64,000 bases of DNA from Siderastrea siderea (Eukaryota > Cnidaria > Anthozoa > Scleractinia > Rhizangiidae). A model generated the notes under the pieces. It saw only the letters and a program-made list of their open reading frames with translations, did not search any database and was not told the origin of the DNA. The stretch spans positions 68,717,662 through 68,781,661 of the forward strand of contig OZ034969.1 of the NCBI GenBank assembly GCA_964030785.1, in the 5' to 3' direction. Numbering within the stretch: the stretch's first letter is position 1; each line of letters begins with the position of its first letter. This document shows positions 32,646-44,610 of this stretch, piece by piece. Position numbers and translations under genes: made by a program.

Positions 32646-33169
32646 GGACGAACGTACACGAAAAAGTGTACGGGTAGTTTGCATTAACTCATGTCAATAA
32701 ATCAGTCCTAATCGCACCACAGTATGCTCACTGACGACCTTTTAAAGCCTTCAATAATTTTGTTTGCTCGTCATTTGAAGGTCTTTACGTATCATTATAT
32801 CCTGAGATGAAGGGGTTAAGGAAAAGTAATTAAAAGTATTCACCGCTGTGACTGCTGTAATGTCACGTACAGAATGATGCAACAACGGAACTGCATTACG
32901 GAAATTGCGTTAATTGCGGTCAGTAAATATCTCAGTAGAGGAAACGGAAGTGCTAGTCTTCTAACATCACGTACAAGGTCATAAGACTCCTTGAGTTTTC
33001 TGTGAAGTTTATTTAAATCCACTTAAATTAATCATTTTAATGTGATTTGTGCGTAACGCGAGAGCAGAGAGAGCAGAAACGAGAGACCATATGCATACCG
33101 CATGGAAATATCAAAATACTTGTATATACTGTTGTATTACATTAATATTATATTCTAAAATATTAATTA
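32646..33169. other. intergenic stretch
   Basis: No gene or clear repeat. A small inverted match, CGTACACGAAAAAGTGTACG, lies at about 32651-32670. Confidence 0.3.
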
Positions 33170-34365
33170 ATGACAAAACGAGATTGCTGTTCTTTTCATC
33201 TTCTATCTAATAAGGCCATTTTACTTATCCAAAGAATTTTTATTACTTTGTCATGGATAACGGTGGTGCGAGAGAAAACTAATAGACCCTCTCTACATTT
33301 TGAAATATTTCTATTTTATTATAAATGTTATAATTATTTTGTGCAGTTATATTTTTTTTTAAGAATGAAAGAACCTTGCAATGATCAGTAACAACCCAAA
33401 TCTTTAAGGTGTCTTTGCAGCCTCTGAATTTACTGAAATTACTACAATGTATTGTCCGATGTTCCCATATATGATAAATTCAATGTTAATACGTTTCAGA
33501 GGTCCACTTAACGCGATAAACGAATAACTCAGTGGTGTGCAAGGGAAACAGTTTGAAACTAAGTTTACAAAAATGATCTTCACATTGAGTTACATTTTGC
33601 GATACTAGACAAATTATAATGAATGTTAGCTATTTTAGCGATTCAAAAGCTTCCATTTCGCTGATCAACCAACACAGTGTAGGAAATAAAGGCTAGCAAA
33701 CAACCGCACGGCCATCAACTGGCGAAATATAATTTTCGGATTAATTCCTGCCGAAGCTCTCTTTTGCTATATGATATACAGGATTTAATGGATTTTCAAA
33801 AACATTTCGTGTCGTTGAGAAAAGTGATTTAAAGTATAAAAACTCAAACCATCAACACGAAAATCGATTTGTCTCCCAAAAGTTCAGTAATTTGTAAAAG
33901 TGGATTAAGGCAATTGATCGCTACATGTAATCTTAGGTGTTCGCACAGAGATGTTGACGATTGTAAACTCCATTTAAACATTGGTATTCAGAAAACAATC
34001 CTAAACTCACTGGGAAAATTTTACAATATGCAACACATGATACGGCTGTGCTGAACAGAAATAGGTGCAAATATCGCATTTTAGTTTCCTATCAGCAAAA
34101 CACGGACATCCAACAAATCCTTTTCCCTCGACAATAAATCTATATGATGAGAAAATATTTTACATTGCACATTTCAGTAGAAACTTCCAGTATCACAATT
34201 TGCGAACGCAGAGGCCACGGCTTCGAATCCCGTTGAAGCTCGGAAAATCTTTTTTCGGGCTTAATTCGCAATTGCAATTAACAATTGCGATTACAGCTGC
34301 TATGGACACATCTTCATTTCATTAATATCAGAATTATTACTTATGTAATTCTATAAATTTGTAAA

Positions 34366-34466
34366 GGCGTCACGCCACATTCCAGTTGAATGGTAAACAA
34401 TTACTCTTAACGTCAGAAGCCGCACCCAGCCTTTGACGTCATACACAAGTGACAAGGCAGTTTGGT
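34366..34466. promoter_or_regulatory. conserved block with CRE-like site, shared by five repeat copies
   Basis: CACATTCCAGTTGAATGG, ACTCTTAACGTCAGAAGCC, TTGACGTCAT and TGACAAGGCAGTTTGG follow each other here. The same order appears in the tandem units (from about 39314, 42234 and 45142) and in a looser form at about 58585-58690. It is the best preserved part of otherwise diverged copies. A regulatory role is only inferred from conservation and the TGACGTCA core. Confidence 0.4.
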
Positions 34467-34490
34467 GTGTGAATTGTTCAAAATAATTTT

Positions 34491-34635
34491 GGGCTTTACC
34501 TCGGTGTAAGAACCTGTGAAACTCACGGATGACGTAAAACAAAGGAAACAAAAACATTTTAAACAATACCGTACAGCAAAACAAAAGCTAACAAACAAAG
34601 AAAATCTTGACAGGTTCTTACACCGAGGTAAACCC
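34491..34635. mobile_element. 145-bp TIR element (MITE) with TAATTTT target duplication
   Basis: The left TIR begins GGGCTTTACCTCGGTGTAAG (from 34491). The right TIR read from the other strand begins GGGTTTACCTCGGTGTAAG (to 34635). Twenty-three inner bases (34495-34517 and 34610-34632) match perfectly. The 7-bp TAATTTT flanks both sides (34484-34490 and 34636-34642). The paralogous tandem units lack the insertion and carry a single TTTTAATTTT there, which acts as an empty site. Confidence 0.8.
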
Positions 34636-36150
34636 TAATTTTGAGTATTCGTAAGATAGTCGAAACGCCTTAAAATCTGGTTATTTTTAATGTCAAAATA
34701 TCGCACGTCTTCGACTTTATATCCGAGTAAAACAATCTTGTTATATGGTCGGGTAATGGCGATAAAGATGATTGCAGCTTTTTTTGGAACATTGTTAACA
34801 GTAAACTTTTACCTCTGCGGTACGTGCATAGGGGCAAAGATGTTTTAAAAAGATTTGTGTATGTTTGTGTACACCTCACTGTGTGTTGGTTCTTCAATCA
34901 ATCATTCCATTAAATCAAAATGCCCTAAGGTTACTATTATTAGCGACTACTTATTTTAGCAAATTTTGCGATCTTATATAAAATCGCTAATTTAAGTGCT
35001 CGCAAAGTTTAATATTTATTTGTTTCCAATGTGACGAATATTGTTCCAGTAAAAAAATCACTAAATTAAGTTGTGGCTTATCGCTTATAATAGTAACCTT
35101 AAGGTAAACTGTCATTAAGGGGAGCAAAGGGCTGTAAACAGGCTATCATTACCGTCAACAATAAGTGGGTGTAAAAATATGCTGTAAAATCTTTCATTTT
35201 TGTAGGTTGAAAAACAATAGAATTTGACACTATTTCAGTTTTAAAGTAGAAAAGCATCCTTGTAGGGACATAATTGTAGCGCAAACTGAACTCAGACACT
35301 GACAACAAATACGTTTATTTAAAATAAAAATAATTTAATAAAAAAAATGACAGTCAAAACACTCAAGCTTAAGGTGTGAGTGTGTTTGGTTTTGTTTGAA
35401 CTTCTATTAATAATTCCCGTTTAGACCAGACTTAAAAAATAAAATTCATGAAAATAATGTTGAGATTTAAGTTACGAATCTCAGCACAACAGGAATTCTC
35501 TGGATCACCATTCACGCAAGAGGCATTTGCCTTTATTATTGTCTCCATGTCTGAGATTTGAAAGCCTATTTAATTAAAGATGCACAAGTTTAATCTTGGC
35601 TGCATAGCAGGCAGAACATATTTTTCATTTTCTGCACATTCCGGGGAACGCAACATACGTGGTTCACCAGTTCAATTCTACCTAGAAAAATTGTTTTAAA
35701 GTTATGTAAGCCGTATTTACTATTTACAGACGAAAAACTCTTCTATGAGGCGTCAAACCAAAAATGAGCAGATATGACCATCCCTCCCACAGTATATTTA
35801 GCGAATGTTTAGTTAGCAACAGGCCTAAAACAAAAAGGTTTTTTTTACCGTTCACTGGTGACATCATACTACAATACTTTTTGTATTTTTAAAATGGTGG
35901 CATGCGTCACAAATTTATTCTCGTGCAATTTTTATAGGATTTGCCGTTTATGCAGGTTTTTAATTAGAAGTAAGCCAGTAGACGCATTACTAGACCACGA
36001 GAAAACATTGTTTAAATTGTTTGCGTCAATGGAAGGCATTTTTTGGTAACAAAACAACTTTTCGCATCACTTCTTTATGTCTGAGAAATAAAAAACAGAT
36101 ATTAATTAAGCTGTGATACTGAGGGATGTGTAAAAATTAATTCCGATGTT

Positions 36151-36590
36151 GAAATTACGTCTATCAGGATCCAGAAACAGGGAGTCGACATCCTAGGGGG
36201 AGGGGGGAGGCCTCCCCCAAGGATTCTGGGAGCATTTTGGACCAAAAATTTAAGGCTTTGGATTACAGATTTTGGTTACAGTTACAGATTTTTATTATAT
36301 TATTGTAATTGCAAAACCCCTTTCGCCAGATGTCGCTTTTGAAAAAATCCCAGACACAGGGGGCTAGCGGATTTCTCGACCTCCCCAACTCCGCCTCTGT
36401 CTAAATCATGGGGATTCTTATGTCTTTGGGTAATGAAACTTAATTACTTTTTATGGTAAACTGAATGCTCCTAGGACGTCAAGACAAAGATATTTAAAAC
36501 TACTTTTTATGGTAAACTTAATGCTCCTAGAACGTCAAGACGAAGACATTAAGAGATTTTTCTCCAAGGAAGAAAAACCATAACCAGATT
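36151..36590. other. intergenic stretch with a short tandem duplication
   Basis: A 56-bp segment beginning TACTTTTTATGGTAAACT is tandemly duplicated (36445-36500 and 36501-36551). A G/C-rich GGGGGAGGGGGGAGGCC run lies at about 36196-36213. Nothing coding. Confidence 0.6.
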
Positions 36591-38390
36591 TTTCCGAGGC
36601 ACAGGAGAATAAGATGAAATATTTGGCTCAGTTTTTTCCTCAAGGTACAATCTTTTTCCATCTTAGTCATCCGCAGATAAACATAAAACTTATTTACAGT
36701 TTTAGAAAACTAGTAGGGTGATGTTTTTAAACAAAACTGAACCATTGTTTGTTAGCCTATGATTCCAATATATCTTTTAACTTTATAAAACAAAACTAAA
36801 AATAGCATAGCCCTTTTTAATTAAACTTATTGCGTTTTAGCGATTTATTCATTCACAGTAGAATAAATTCAAACATTTGGCCCAATTTTTTCAATGTGCA
36901 ATCCTTTTTCAGCCTAGTCATCTGCAGCTGAACACAAAAAAATGTATTTACAGTTTTACATAACTAGTACGGTGATTAAAAAAGGACAAAAACAAAAGTG
37001 AACCATTACTGATTTCCATCCTCTGATTTCAATATATCTTTTAGCTTTAAAAAATATAACTAAAAATAGCACAGCCCCTCTAATATAGCTTATTGCTTTT
37101 TGGGGTTTTTTCCAAGGCACAGTAGAAAAAAATTGAAATATGTGGCTCGATTTTTTTCGAGGTGCAATCCATTTCCAGCCTACTCATTAGCAGCTAAACA
37201 TAAAACTTATCAGTTTACAGTTTTAGAAAACTAGTAGGGTTTTTTCTTAAACAAAACTGAACCATTATTATCTTTAAGTTTCCTCAGATTCCAATATATA
37301 TCTTTTAACTTTAAAAAATAAAACTAAAAATAGCATAGCCCCTCTAATTTAGCTTATTGCGTTTTGGGGTTTTGTCCAAGGCACAGTAGAAAAAATTGAA
37401 ATATGTGAGCCGATTTTTTTCGGGCCACATATTTCCGGATTTTTTTTTTTTTTTTTAATATAGTTTCAGAAAACTAGTAGGGTGGTTTTTTTAAACAAAA
37501 CTGAACCATTATCTTTAAGTTTCCTCACCAATATATATCTTTTAACTTCAAAAAATAAATCTAAAAATAGCATAGCTCCTTTAATTTAACTTATTCCGTT
37601 TCAGGGATTTTTTTTTTCATTCACAGTACAATAAATTGAAACATTTGCCTTAATTTTTGTCCGAGGTGCAACCCATTTCCAGCCTAATCATCTGCAGCTA
37701 AACATAAAAAAATTGTTCTATAGTTTTAGGTAACTAGTAGGGTGATTTAAAAAAAATGGAAACCATTATTGATTACCATCTTCTGATTCCAATATATATG
37801 TGAGCTTTGTAAAACAAAACTACAAATAGCACAGCCCCTTTAATTCAACTTATTGAGTTTTGGGTTTTTTTACAAGGCACAGTAGAACAAATTGAAATAA
37901 ATAGCCCAATTGTTTTCATGTTGCAGTTCATTTCAAGCCTAGTCATCGCAGCTAAACACACAAAAATACTTTTAAAAAATTACAGTTTTAGAAAAGTAGT
38001 AAGCTGATTTTTTTTAAACTAAACAGAACCACTATTTTTAATTTTCCTCTGATTCAAATATAACTGTTAGCTGTAAAAATAAAACTGAAAATATCACAGC
38101 CCCTTTAATTTAATTTATTGCATTTTAACGATTTTTCTAAGGCACGGTGAACAAATTAAAAATTTGGCCCAATTTTTTCATGTTGCAATCCATTTCCAAT
38201 AGCCTAGTCATCTGCAGCTGAACATACAAAAATACTTAATTACAGTTTTAGAAAACTATTGTGGTGATTTTAAAAAAAAACAAAACAAAAGTGAACCATT
38301 ACTTATTTCCATCCTCTGATTGCAATATATCTTTTAGCTTTAAAAATAAAACTAAAAATAGCACAGCCCCTTTAATCTAATTTGCTTTTT
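36590..38390. repeat. tandem array, about seven copies of a ~258-bp monomer
   Basis: The phrase CAGTTTTAGAAAACTAG, with variations, recurs at about 36696, 36950, 37217, 37460, 37720, 37982 and 38242. The spacings are 254, 267, 243, 260, 262 and 260 bp. Each monomer also carries CCTAGTCATCTGCAGCTAAACA, AACTGAACCATTA, CCAATATATCTTTTA and AAATAGCACAGCCCCTTTAAT in the same order. Copies differ by many substitutions and indels, so the array is old. No coding potential. Confidence 0.85.
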
Positions 38391-38399
38391 GAACATTTT

Positions 38400-38791
38400 C
38401 TATGTTAATCGATGAAATAATTTTGCTGTTCTTTTCTTCTTCTTTCTAAGGAAACATATTTTTATTGCTTGAAATTTTAAACGCGTGAGACGTTAAAGCT
38501 CTTTCATTACTCCATCACGGATACCAGCGATGGATTCCGATATGCGCACCCTCATTCCGAAATTGCAAAACAATTGCCGTAGACGAACAACTCAAAGGTA
38601 TGCGAGGGGAAAAGTGTAAAATAGAAAAAATTCTCAGGTTGAATCGTATTTTCCTCTGTGTTACAGAGAACTAAAAAATAAAATAGCTACTTTAGCGATT
38701 CCAGAAGCTTTTAATGCTCCTTCAACTCACACTGATCAACCAACAGAATGTAACAAAGTATCACCCATATAATTTGTTTGATTTTCGGACT
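38400..38791. repeat. left flank of the tandem units, paralogous to 33.2-33.75 kb
   Basis: This segment precedes the first tandem unit and continues without break into it. It aligns with the first part of the diverged copy starting at 33170, so the 2.9-kb unit was cut out of a longer repeated region. Confidence 0.6.
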
Positions 38792-41700
38792 AAACTGTTG
38801 TCGAAAGAATCTTTTCGCTGTGTGAATTAAATTTTTTAATGAGATTTTTAATTATTCACTGTAACGTTAATCTAAACAGTTAAACCATTAGCACTAAAAT
38901 CGGTTGCCATTGTTTACAATACGAAGCTAGCGCGAGCCGATTTATCACCAAAAAGTTCGGTAATGTGAAACAGTGGATGAACAGAATTGAAATCTTGCTT
39001 ATCTTAGGTGCTCGCACAGAGATGCTGACTAATGTAAATCCTAAAAAAATGGTGTTAAAAAAATCCAAAACTCTTTAGGATAATTTCACAATATTACAAA
39101 TCACCAATGGTAGTAAAAGGAATAAGTACAAATACCATATTTCATATTAGTCTCCTATCAACAAAACACGGTTTTCCAACTGATCTCTGGTGGAAGACCT
39201 TTTTCCTTCAGCACTAAATCTACACGATGAGAAATATATTTTACATTACACCTTCCAGTATAAACTTCCAATATCGAAATTATTACTTATATAATTCTAA
39301 AAATTAATAAAAGCGATACGTCACATTCCAGTTGAATGGTAAACAATTACTCTTAACGTCAGAAGCCGCACCCAGCCTAAGCTTTTACGTCACACACAAG
39401 TGATAAGACAGTTTGCTGTGACTGTTCAAAACTATTTAATTATGTTTTAATTTTTGAGCTTTTAATTAGACTGTGTAGAACATTCGCAAGACAGACAAAA
39501 GCGGTTTAAGTACCTGGATATTTTAGGTGTTAAAATATCGCATCACTTTGACTTTATATCCAAGTAAAATGGCCTCGTTATACGGTAGGGTAAACACGAT
39601 AAAGATGATTACAACTTTTTTGAAACATTGTTTACAGTAAACTTTTAACTCTGTGGTGCGTGTATTCGTAAGAGAAGTAAAGGCGCTCTAAATCCCTGAT
39701 TTTGTATAAATTTTACCAGTTTTTACATTCTAGTAAAACAGTATGGTTATATGTCAGGTTACCCTGACTACACGTTGACACTTTTGCATGATACATTGAA
39801 CAGCTGATTGAAAGGCAAATGCTTTTTGAAGTAATTGTAGAGTGTGGTCGCTAATCATTGTAATTAAATGATGGGATGAATGTTTACAATAAGCGGTTGG
39901 GTCCGAAAGATCCTGAAGGAATTTCGATTATGTTTTAGGTGTATTTTTAGAATCTTTAGTTAAAAATCTAAAAATCTTCCCCCGCTTAATCACACCCATC
40001 TCTCCTTCAGTGTATTTGGTGACTTTTTCATTACTATTAGCAACAGGACTTGAACGGAGGTATTTTGGTTTATCGAGTCACAGGTGACGTCATGCTACAA
40101 CACTTTTGGTACTTTGAAAATAGTCGCGGCGTCCGACAAATTTATTCTCACCGAACTTGTGGAAAAGGCATTCTCCCAACATCTTTATGTTTGCTTTTGT
40201 GCGATTTGCGGTTTACGCGTGTTTTTATTTAGAAGCAGGGGTATTATTAGAACAGGGGGTAACAGTGTTTAGATTGTTTGCGTCATTATTTGTTAGCAAA
40301 ACATGTTCATATGCTTTTTATAACATGTTCATATGCTTTTTATAATTTATAGTGCTAGACATACTTTTTAATCGCACTATTTTCAGACAATTTTCTTAGA
40401 TATTTTATATGCTTTAATCCTATATTTATAATTGTAATCTCAGGTCCACATCAGCTTCTGGCTGCCTTTTCTTAATCTGCGTAACAAATAAAGTATTTCT
40501 ATGTCTATGTCTATGTTTATGTCTGTTCTTGGACAAAAAACAAGTTCTTTCCAGTAGACAATCAGTTATAAATAATTCGTTTACGTAAAAGAAAAATGCC
40601 AATTAATAAAAGTATTAACTAAACTGCGATAGGGCGTAAAGATTAATACCGACTTTCGAGTTACTTAATCTAACTTAATTCATAATTATAATATCATCTA
40701 CGAGGTTTTTATACATTTATTTGATTTACGATAGAGCTGATTTGAAGTTTTGGAATGACTCATGGCTTAAAAATTAATAAACATTGTACGTGTTACGCAC
40801 GCCTTAATGAAGGTTCCCCGTTTTCCCCCAGGTAGATTCCTATGGACCCAGGAGATCATATCCTGCATGATGCACTGCTGCAAGAACCTTCACCTTAGCC
40901 TATTGCCACTGGAAATATAGTCGGTGCTTTTACTAGCACGTATATTCATTAATAAGTCTAGTTAGTATTTATAAACTTGAACTCGTTAGTCTCTTTCAGC
41001 TCCGAATGCTGATACTCATAATTTCTTATTCAAGTACAATCCTTTGTTTTCCATAGTTTTGTATGGCAAATCATGCCTCCCTCAATTTTAATGAAGGTGG
41101 CACCCAGATGGACTTGAAAACATATGTTTTCCCGCTGATAATATTTTTGTCAAAAGTATTTTGTCAGTCGATTTCCATTCCGGTAAACAGTCAAACTGTT
41201 CACCGGCCTTTTCTTTTTTTTAATTGAAATTCCTGGAAGCATTGCTGTGGTTGTCAGCCAGCAGCGTGGCAGTGAAATCCTGTTGAAGAGTTGAAAAAAA
41301 AAAGAAAAAACAAAACAAAACAAAAACAAACAAAAGTTCATTTCTATCAGGTTACACAATCAGTACTGGCAACAGTAGTTAACACAGTGTCTCTTTCGAT
41401 TATTTCAACTAGAAGATGACTAAGGTAAATGATCTTAACAAAATGGCAGAAGCAGACCAGTTGCTATAGGGAGATTATTGCTGGGGTCAGTGTTTACATC
41501 TTGCATTAAAATAAATAAAATAAATCAACTATATTTAAATACAGGGTATACACGTAACAGCAAAGCTGGCAAACAAGTGGCACTCCGTAAAGATCGAATT
41601 GAATTTGAAAGTTTCGGCTTTTGAGGAGAGGGGAAAACCGGAGTACCCGGAGAAAAACCTCATGGAGCAGGGGCGAGAAACAACAACAAACTTAAACAAC
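38792..41700. repeat. tandem unit 1 (2909 bp)
   Basis: The unit starts AAACTGTTGTCGAAAG and ends in truncated SINE sequence plus AACAAC. It differs from unit 2 at only about five positions by eye. It holds a 22-bp internal tandem duplication (CATGTTCATATGCTTTTTAT.., 40302-40345) also found in unit 2. It includes the CRE-like block and several 60-codon frames that repeat in each unit but are not conserved in the 33-36 kb paralogue. Confidence 0.95.
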
Positions 41701-44610
41701 AAACTGTTGTCGAAAGAATCTTTTCGCTGTGTGAATTAAATTTTTTAATGAGATTTTTAATTATTCACTGTAACGTTAATCTAAACAGTTAAACCATTAG
41801 CACTAAAATCGGTTGCCATTGTTTACAATACGAAGCTAGCGCGAGCCGATTTATCACCAAAAAGTTCGGTAATGTGAAACAGTGGATGAACAGAATTGAA
41901 ATCTTGCTTATCTTAGGTGCTCGCACAGAGATGCTGACTAATGTAAATCCTAAAAAAATGGTGTTAAAAAAAATCCAAAACTCTTTAGGATAATTTCACA
42001 ATATTACAAATCACCAATGGTAGTAAAAGGAATAAGTACAAATACCATATTTCATATTAGTCTCCTATCAACAAAACACGGTTTTCCAACTGATCTCTGG
42101 TGGAAGACCTTTTTCTTTCAGCACTAAATCTACACGATGAGAAATATATTTTACATTACACCTTCCAGTATAAACTTCCAATATCGAAATTATTACTTAT
42201 ATAATTCTAAAAATTAATAAAAGCGATACGTCACATTCCAGTTGAATGGTAAACAATTACTCTTAACGTCAGAAGCCGCACCCAGCCTAAGCTTTTACGT
42301 CACACACAAGTGATAAGACAGTTTGCTGTGACTGTTCAAAACTATTTAATTATGTTTTAATTTTTGAGCTTTTAATTAGACTGTGTAGAACATTCGCAAG
42401 ACAGACAAAAGCGGTTTAAGTACCTGGATATTTTAGGTGTTAAAATATCGCATCACTTTGACTTTATATCCAAGTAAAATGGCCTCGTTATACGGTAGGG
42501 TAAACACGATAAAGATGATTACAACTTTTTTGAAACATTGTTTACAGTAAACTTTTAACTCTGTGGTGCGTGTATTCGTAAGAGAAGTAAAGGCGCTCTA
42601 AATCCCTGATTTTGTATAAATTTTACCAGTTTTTACATTCTAGTAAAACAGTATGGTTATATGTCAGGTTACCCTGACTACACGTTGACACTTTTGCATG
42701 ATACATTGAACAGCTGATTGAAAGGCAAATGCTTTTTGAAGTAATTGTAGAGTGTGGTCGCTAATCATTGTAATTAAATGATGGGATGAATGTTTACAAT
42801 AAGCGGTTGGGTCCGAAAGATCCTGAAGGAATTTCGATTATGTTTTAGGTGTATTTTTAGAATCTTTAGTTAAAAATCTAAAAATCTTCCCCCGCTTAAT
42901 CACACCCATCTCTCCTTCAGTGTATTTGGTGACTTTTTCATTACTATTAGCAACAGGACTTGAACGGAGGTATTTTGGTTTATCGAGTCACAGGTGACGT
43001 CATGCTACAACACTTTTGGTACTTTGAAAATAGTCGCGGCGTCCGACAAATTTATTCTCACCGAACTTGTGGAAAAGGCATTCTCCCAACATCTTTATGT
43101 TTGCTTTTGTGCGATTTGCGGTTTACGCGTGTTTTTATTTAGAAGCAGGGGTATTATTAGAACAGGGGGTAACAGTGTTTAGATTGTTTGCGTCATTATT
43201 TGTTAGCAAAACATGTTCATATGCTTTTTATAACATGTTCATATGCTTTTTATAATTTATAGTGCTAGACATACTTTTTAATCGCACTATTTTCAGACAA
43301 TTTTCTTAGATATTTTATATGCTTTAATCCTATATTTATAATTGTAATCTCAGGGCCACATCAGCTTCTGGCTGCCTTTTCTTAATCTGCGTAACAAATA
43401 AAGTATTTCTATGTCTATGTCTATGTTTATGTCTGTTCTTGGACAAAAAACAAGTTCTTTCCAGTAGACAATCAGTTATAAATAATTCGTTTACGTAAAA
43501 GAAAAATGCCAATTAATAAAAGTATTAACTAAACTGCGATAGGGCGTAAAGATTAATACCGACTTTCGAGTTACTTAATCTAACTTAATTCATAATTATA
43601 ATATCATCTACGAGGTTTTTATACATTTATTTGATTTACGATAGAGCTGATTTGAAGTTTTGGAATGACTCATGGCTTAAAAATTAATAAACATTGTACG
43701 TGTTACGCACGCCTTAATGAAGGTTCCCCGTTTTCCCCCAGGTAGATTCCTATGGACCCAGGAGATCATATCCTGCATGATGCACTGCTGCAAGAACCTT
43801 CACCTTAGCCTATTGCCACTGGAAATATAGTCGGTGCTTTTACTAGCACGTATATTCATTAATAAGTCTAGTTAGTATTTATAAACTTGAACTCGTTAGT
43901 CTCTTTCAGCTCCGAATGCTGATACTCATAATTTCTTATTCAAGTACAATCCTTTGTTTTCCATAGTTTTGTATGGCAAATCATGCCTCCCTCAATTTTA
44001 ATGAAGGTGGCACCCAGATGGACTTGAAAACATATGTTTTCCCGCTGATAATATTTTTGTCAAAAGTATTTTGTCAGTCGATTTCCATTCCGGTAAACAG
44101 TCAAACTGTTCACCGGCCTTTTCTTTTTTTTAATTGAAATTCCTGGAAGCATTGCTGTGGTTGTCAGCCAGCAGCGTGGCAGTAAAATCCTGTTGAAGAG
44201 TTGAAAAAAAAAAGAAAAAACAAAACAAAACAAAAACAAACAAAAGTTCATTTCTATCAGGTTACACAATCAGTACTGGCAACAGTAGTTAACACAGTGT
44301 CTCTTTCGATTATTTCAACTAGAAGATGACTAAGGTAAATGATCTTAACAAAATGGCAGAAGCAGACCAGTTGCTATAGGGAGATTATTGCTGGGGTCAG
44401 TGTTTACATCTTGCATTAAAATAAATAAAATAAATCAACTATATTTAAATACAGGGTATACACGTAACAGCAAAGCTGACAAACAAGTGGCACTCCGTAA
44501 AGATCGAATTGAATTTGAAAGTTTCGGCTTTTGAGGAGAGGGGAAAACCGGAGTACCCGGAGAAAAACCTCATGGAGCAGGGGCGAGAAACAACAACAAA
44601 CTTAAACAAC
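41701..44610. repeat. tandem unit 2 (2910 bp)
   Basis: Nearly identical to unit 1, with the same junction sequence at its end and the same 22-bp duplication (43212-43255). Known differences include one extra A in a poly-A run (about 41963-41971), CTTTCAG for CCTTCAG near 42115, and GGGCC for GGTCC near 43354. Confidence 0.95.

Larger units (their letters stand above)
33170..36150. repeat. diverged paralogue of the 2.9-kb tandem unit and its left flank
   Basis: Ordered blocks match 38400-40670: TTGCTGTTCTTTTC near the start, TTTTAGCGATTC, CTGATCAACCAACA, AAGTTCGGTAATGTG-like, CTTAGGTG.TCGCACAGAGATG, the 90-bp CRE-like block, and at the far end GACATCATACTACAATAC and TTTGCGTCA. Divergence is substantial with many indels, so this is an old duplication. 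The short frames here are not conserved as protein. Confidence 0.75.

Noticed and set aside
36590..38390. CRISPR-like or regulatory array
   Set aside because: The genome is eukaryotic. The copies are long, contiguous and diverged rather than short identical repeats with unique spacers.
40050..40345. Small proteins repeated in each tandem unit (also near 42.96 and 45.87 kb)
   Set aside because: Repetition follows from the DNA duplication. The older paralogue at 35.86-36.05 kb does not preserve the reading, and three overlapping frames are open at once.
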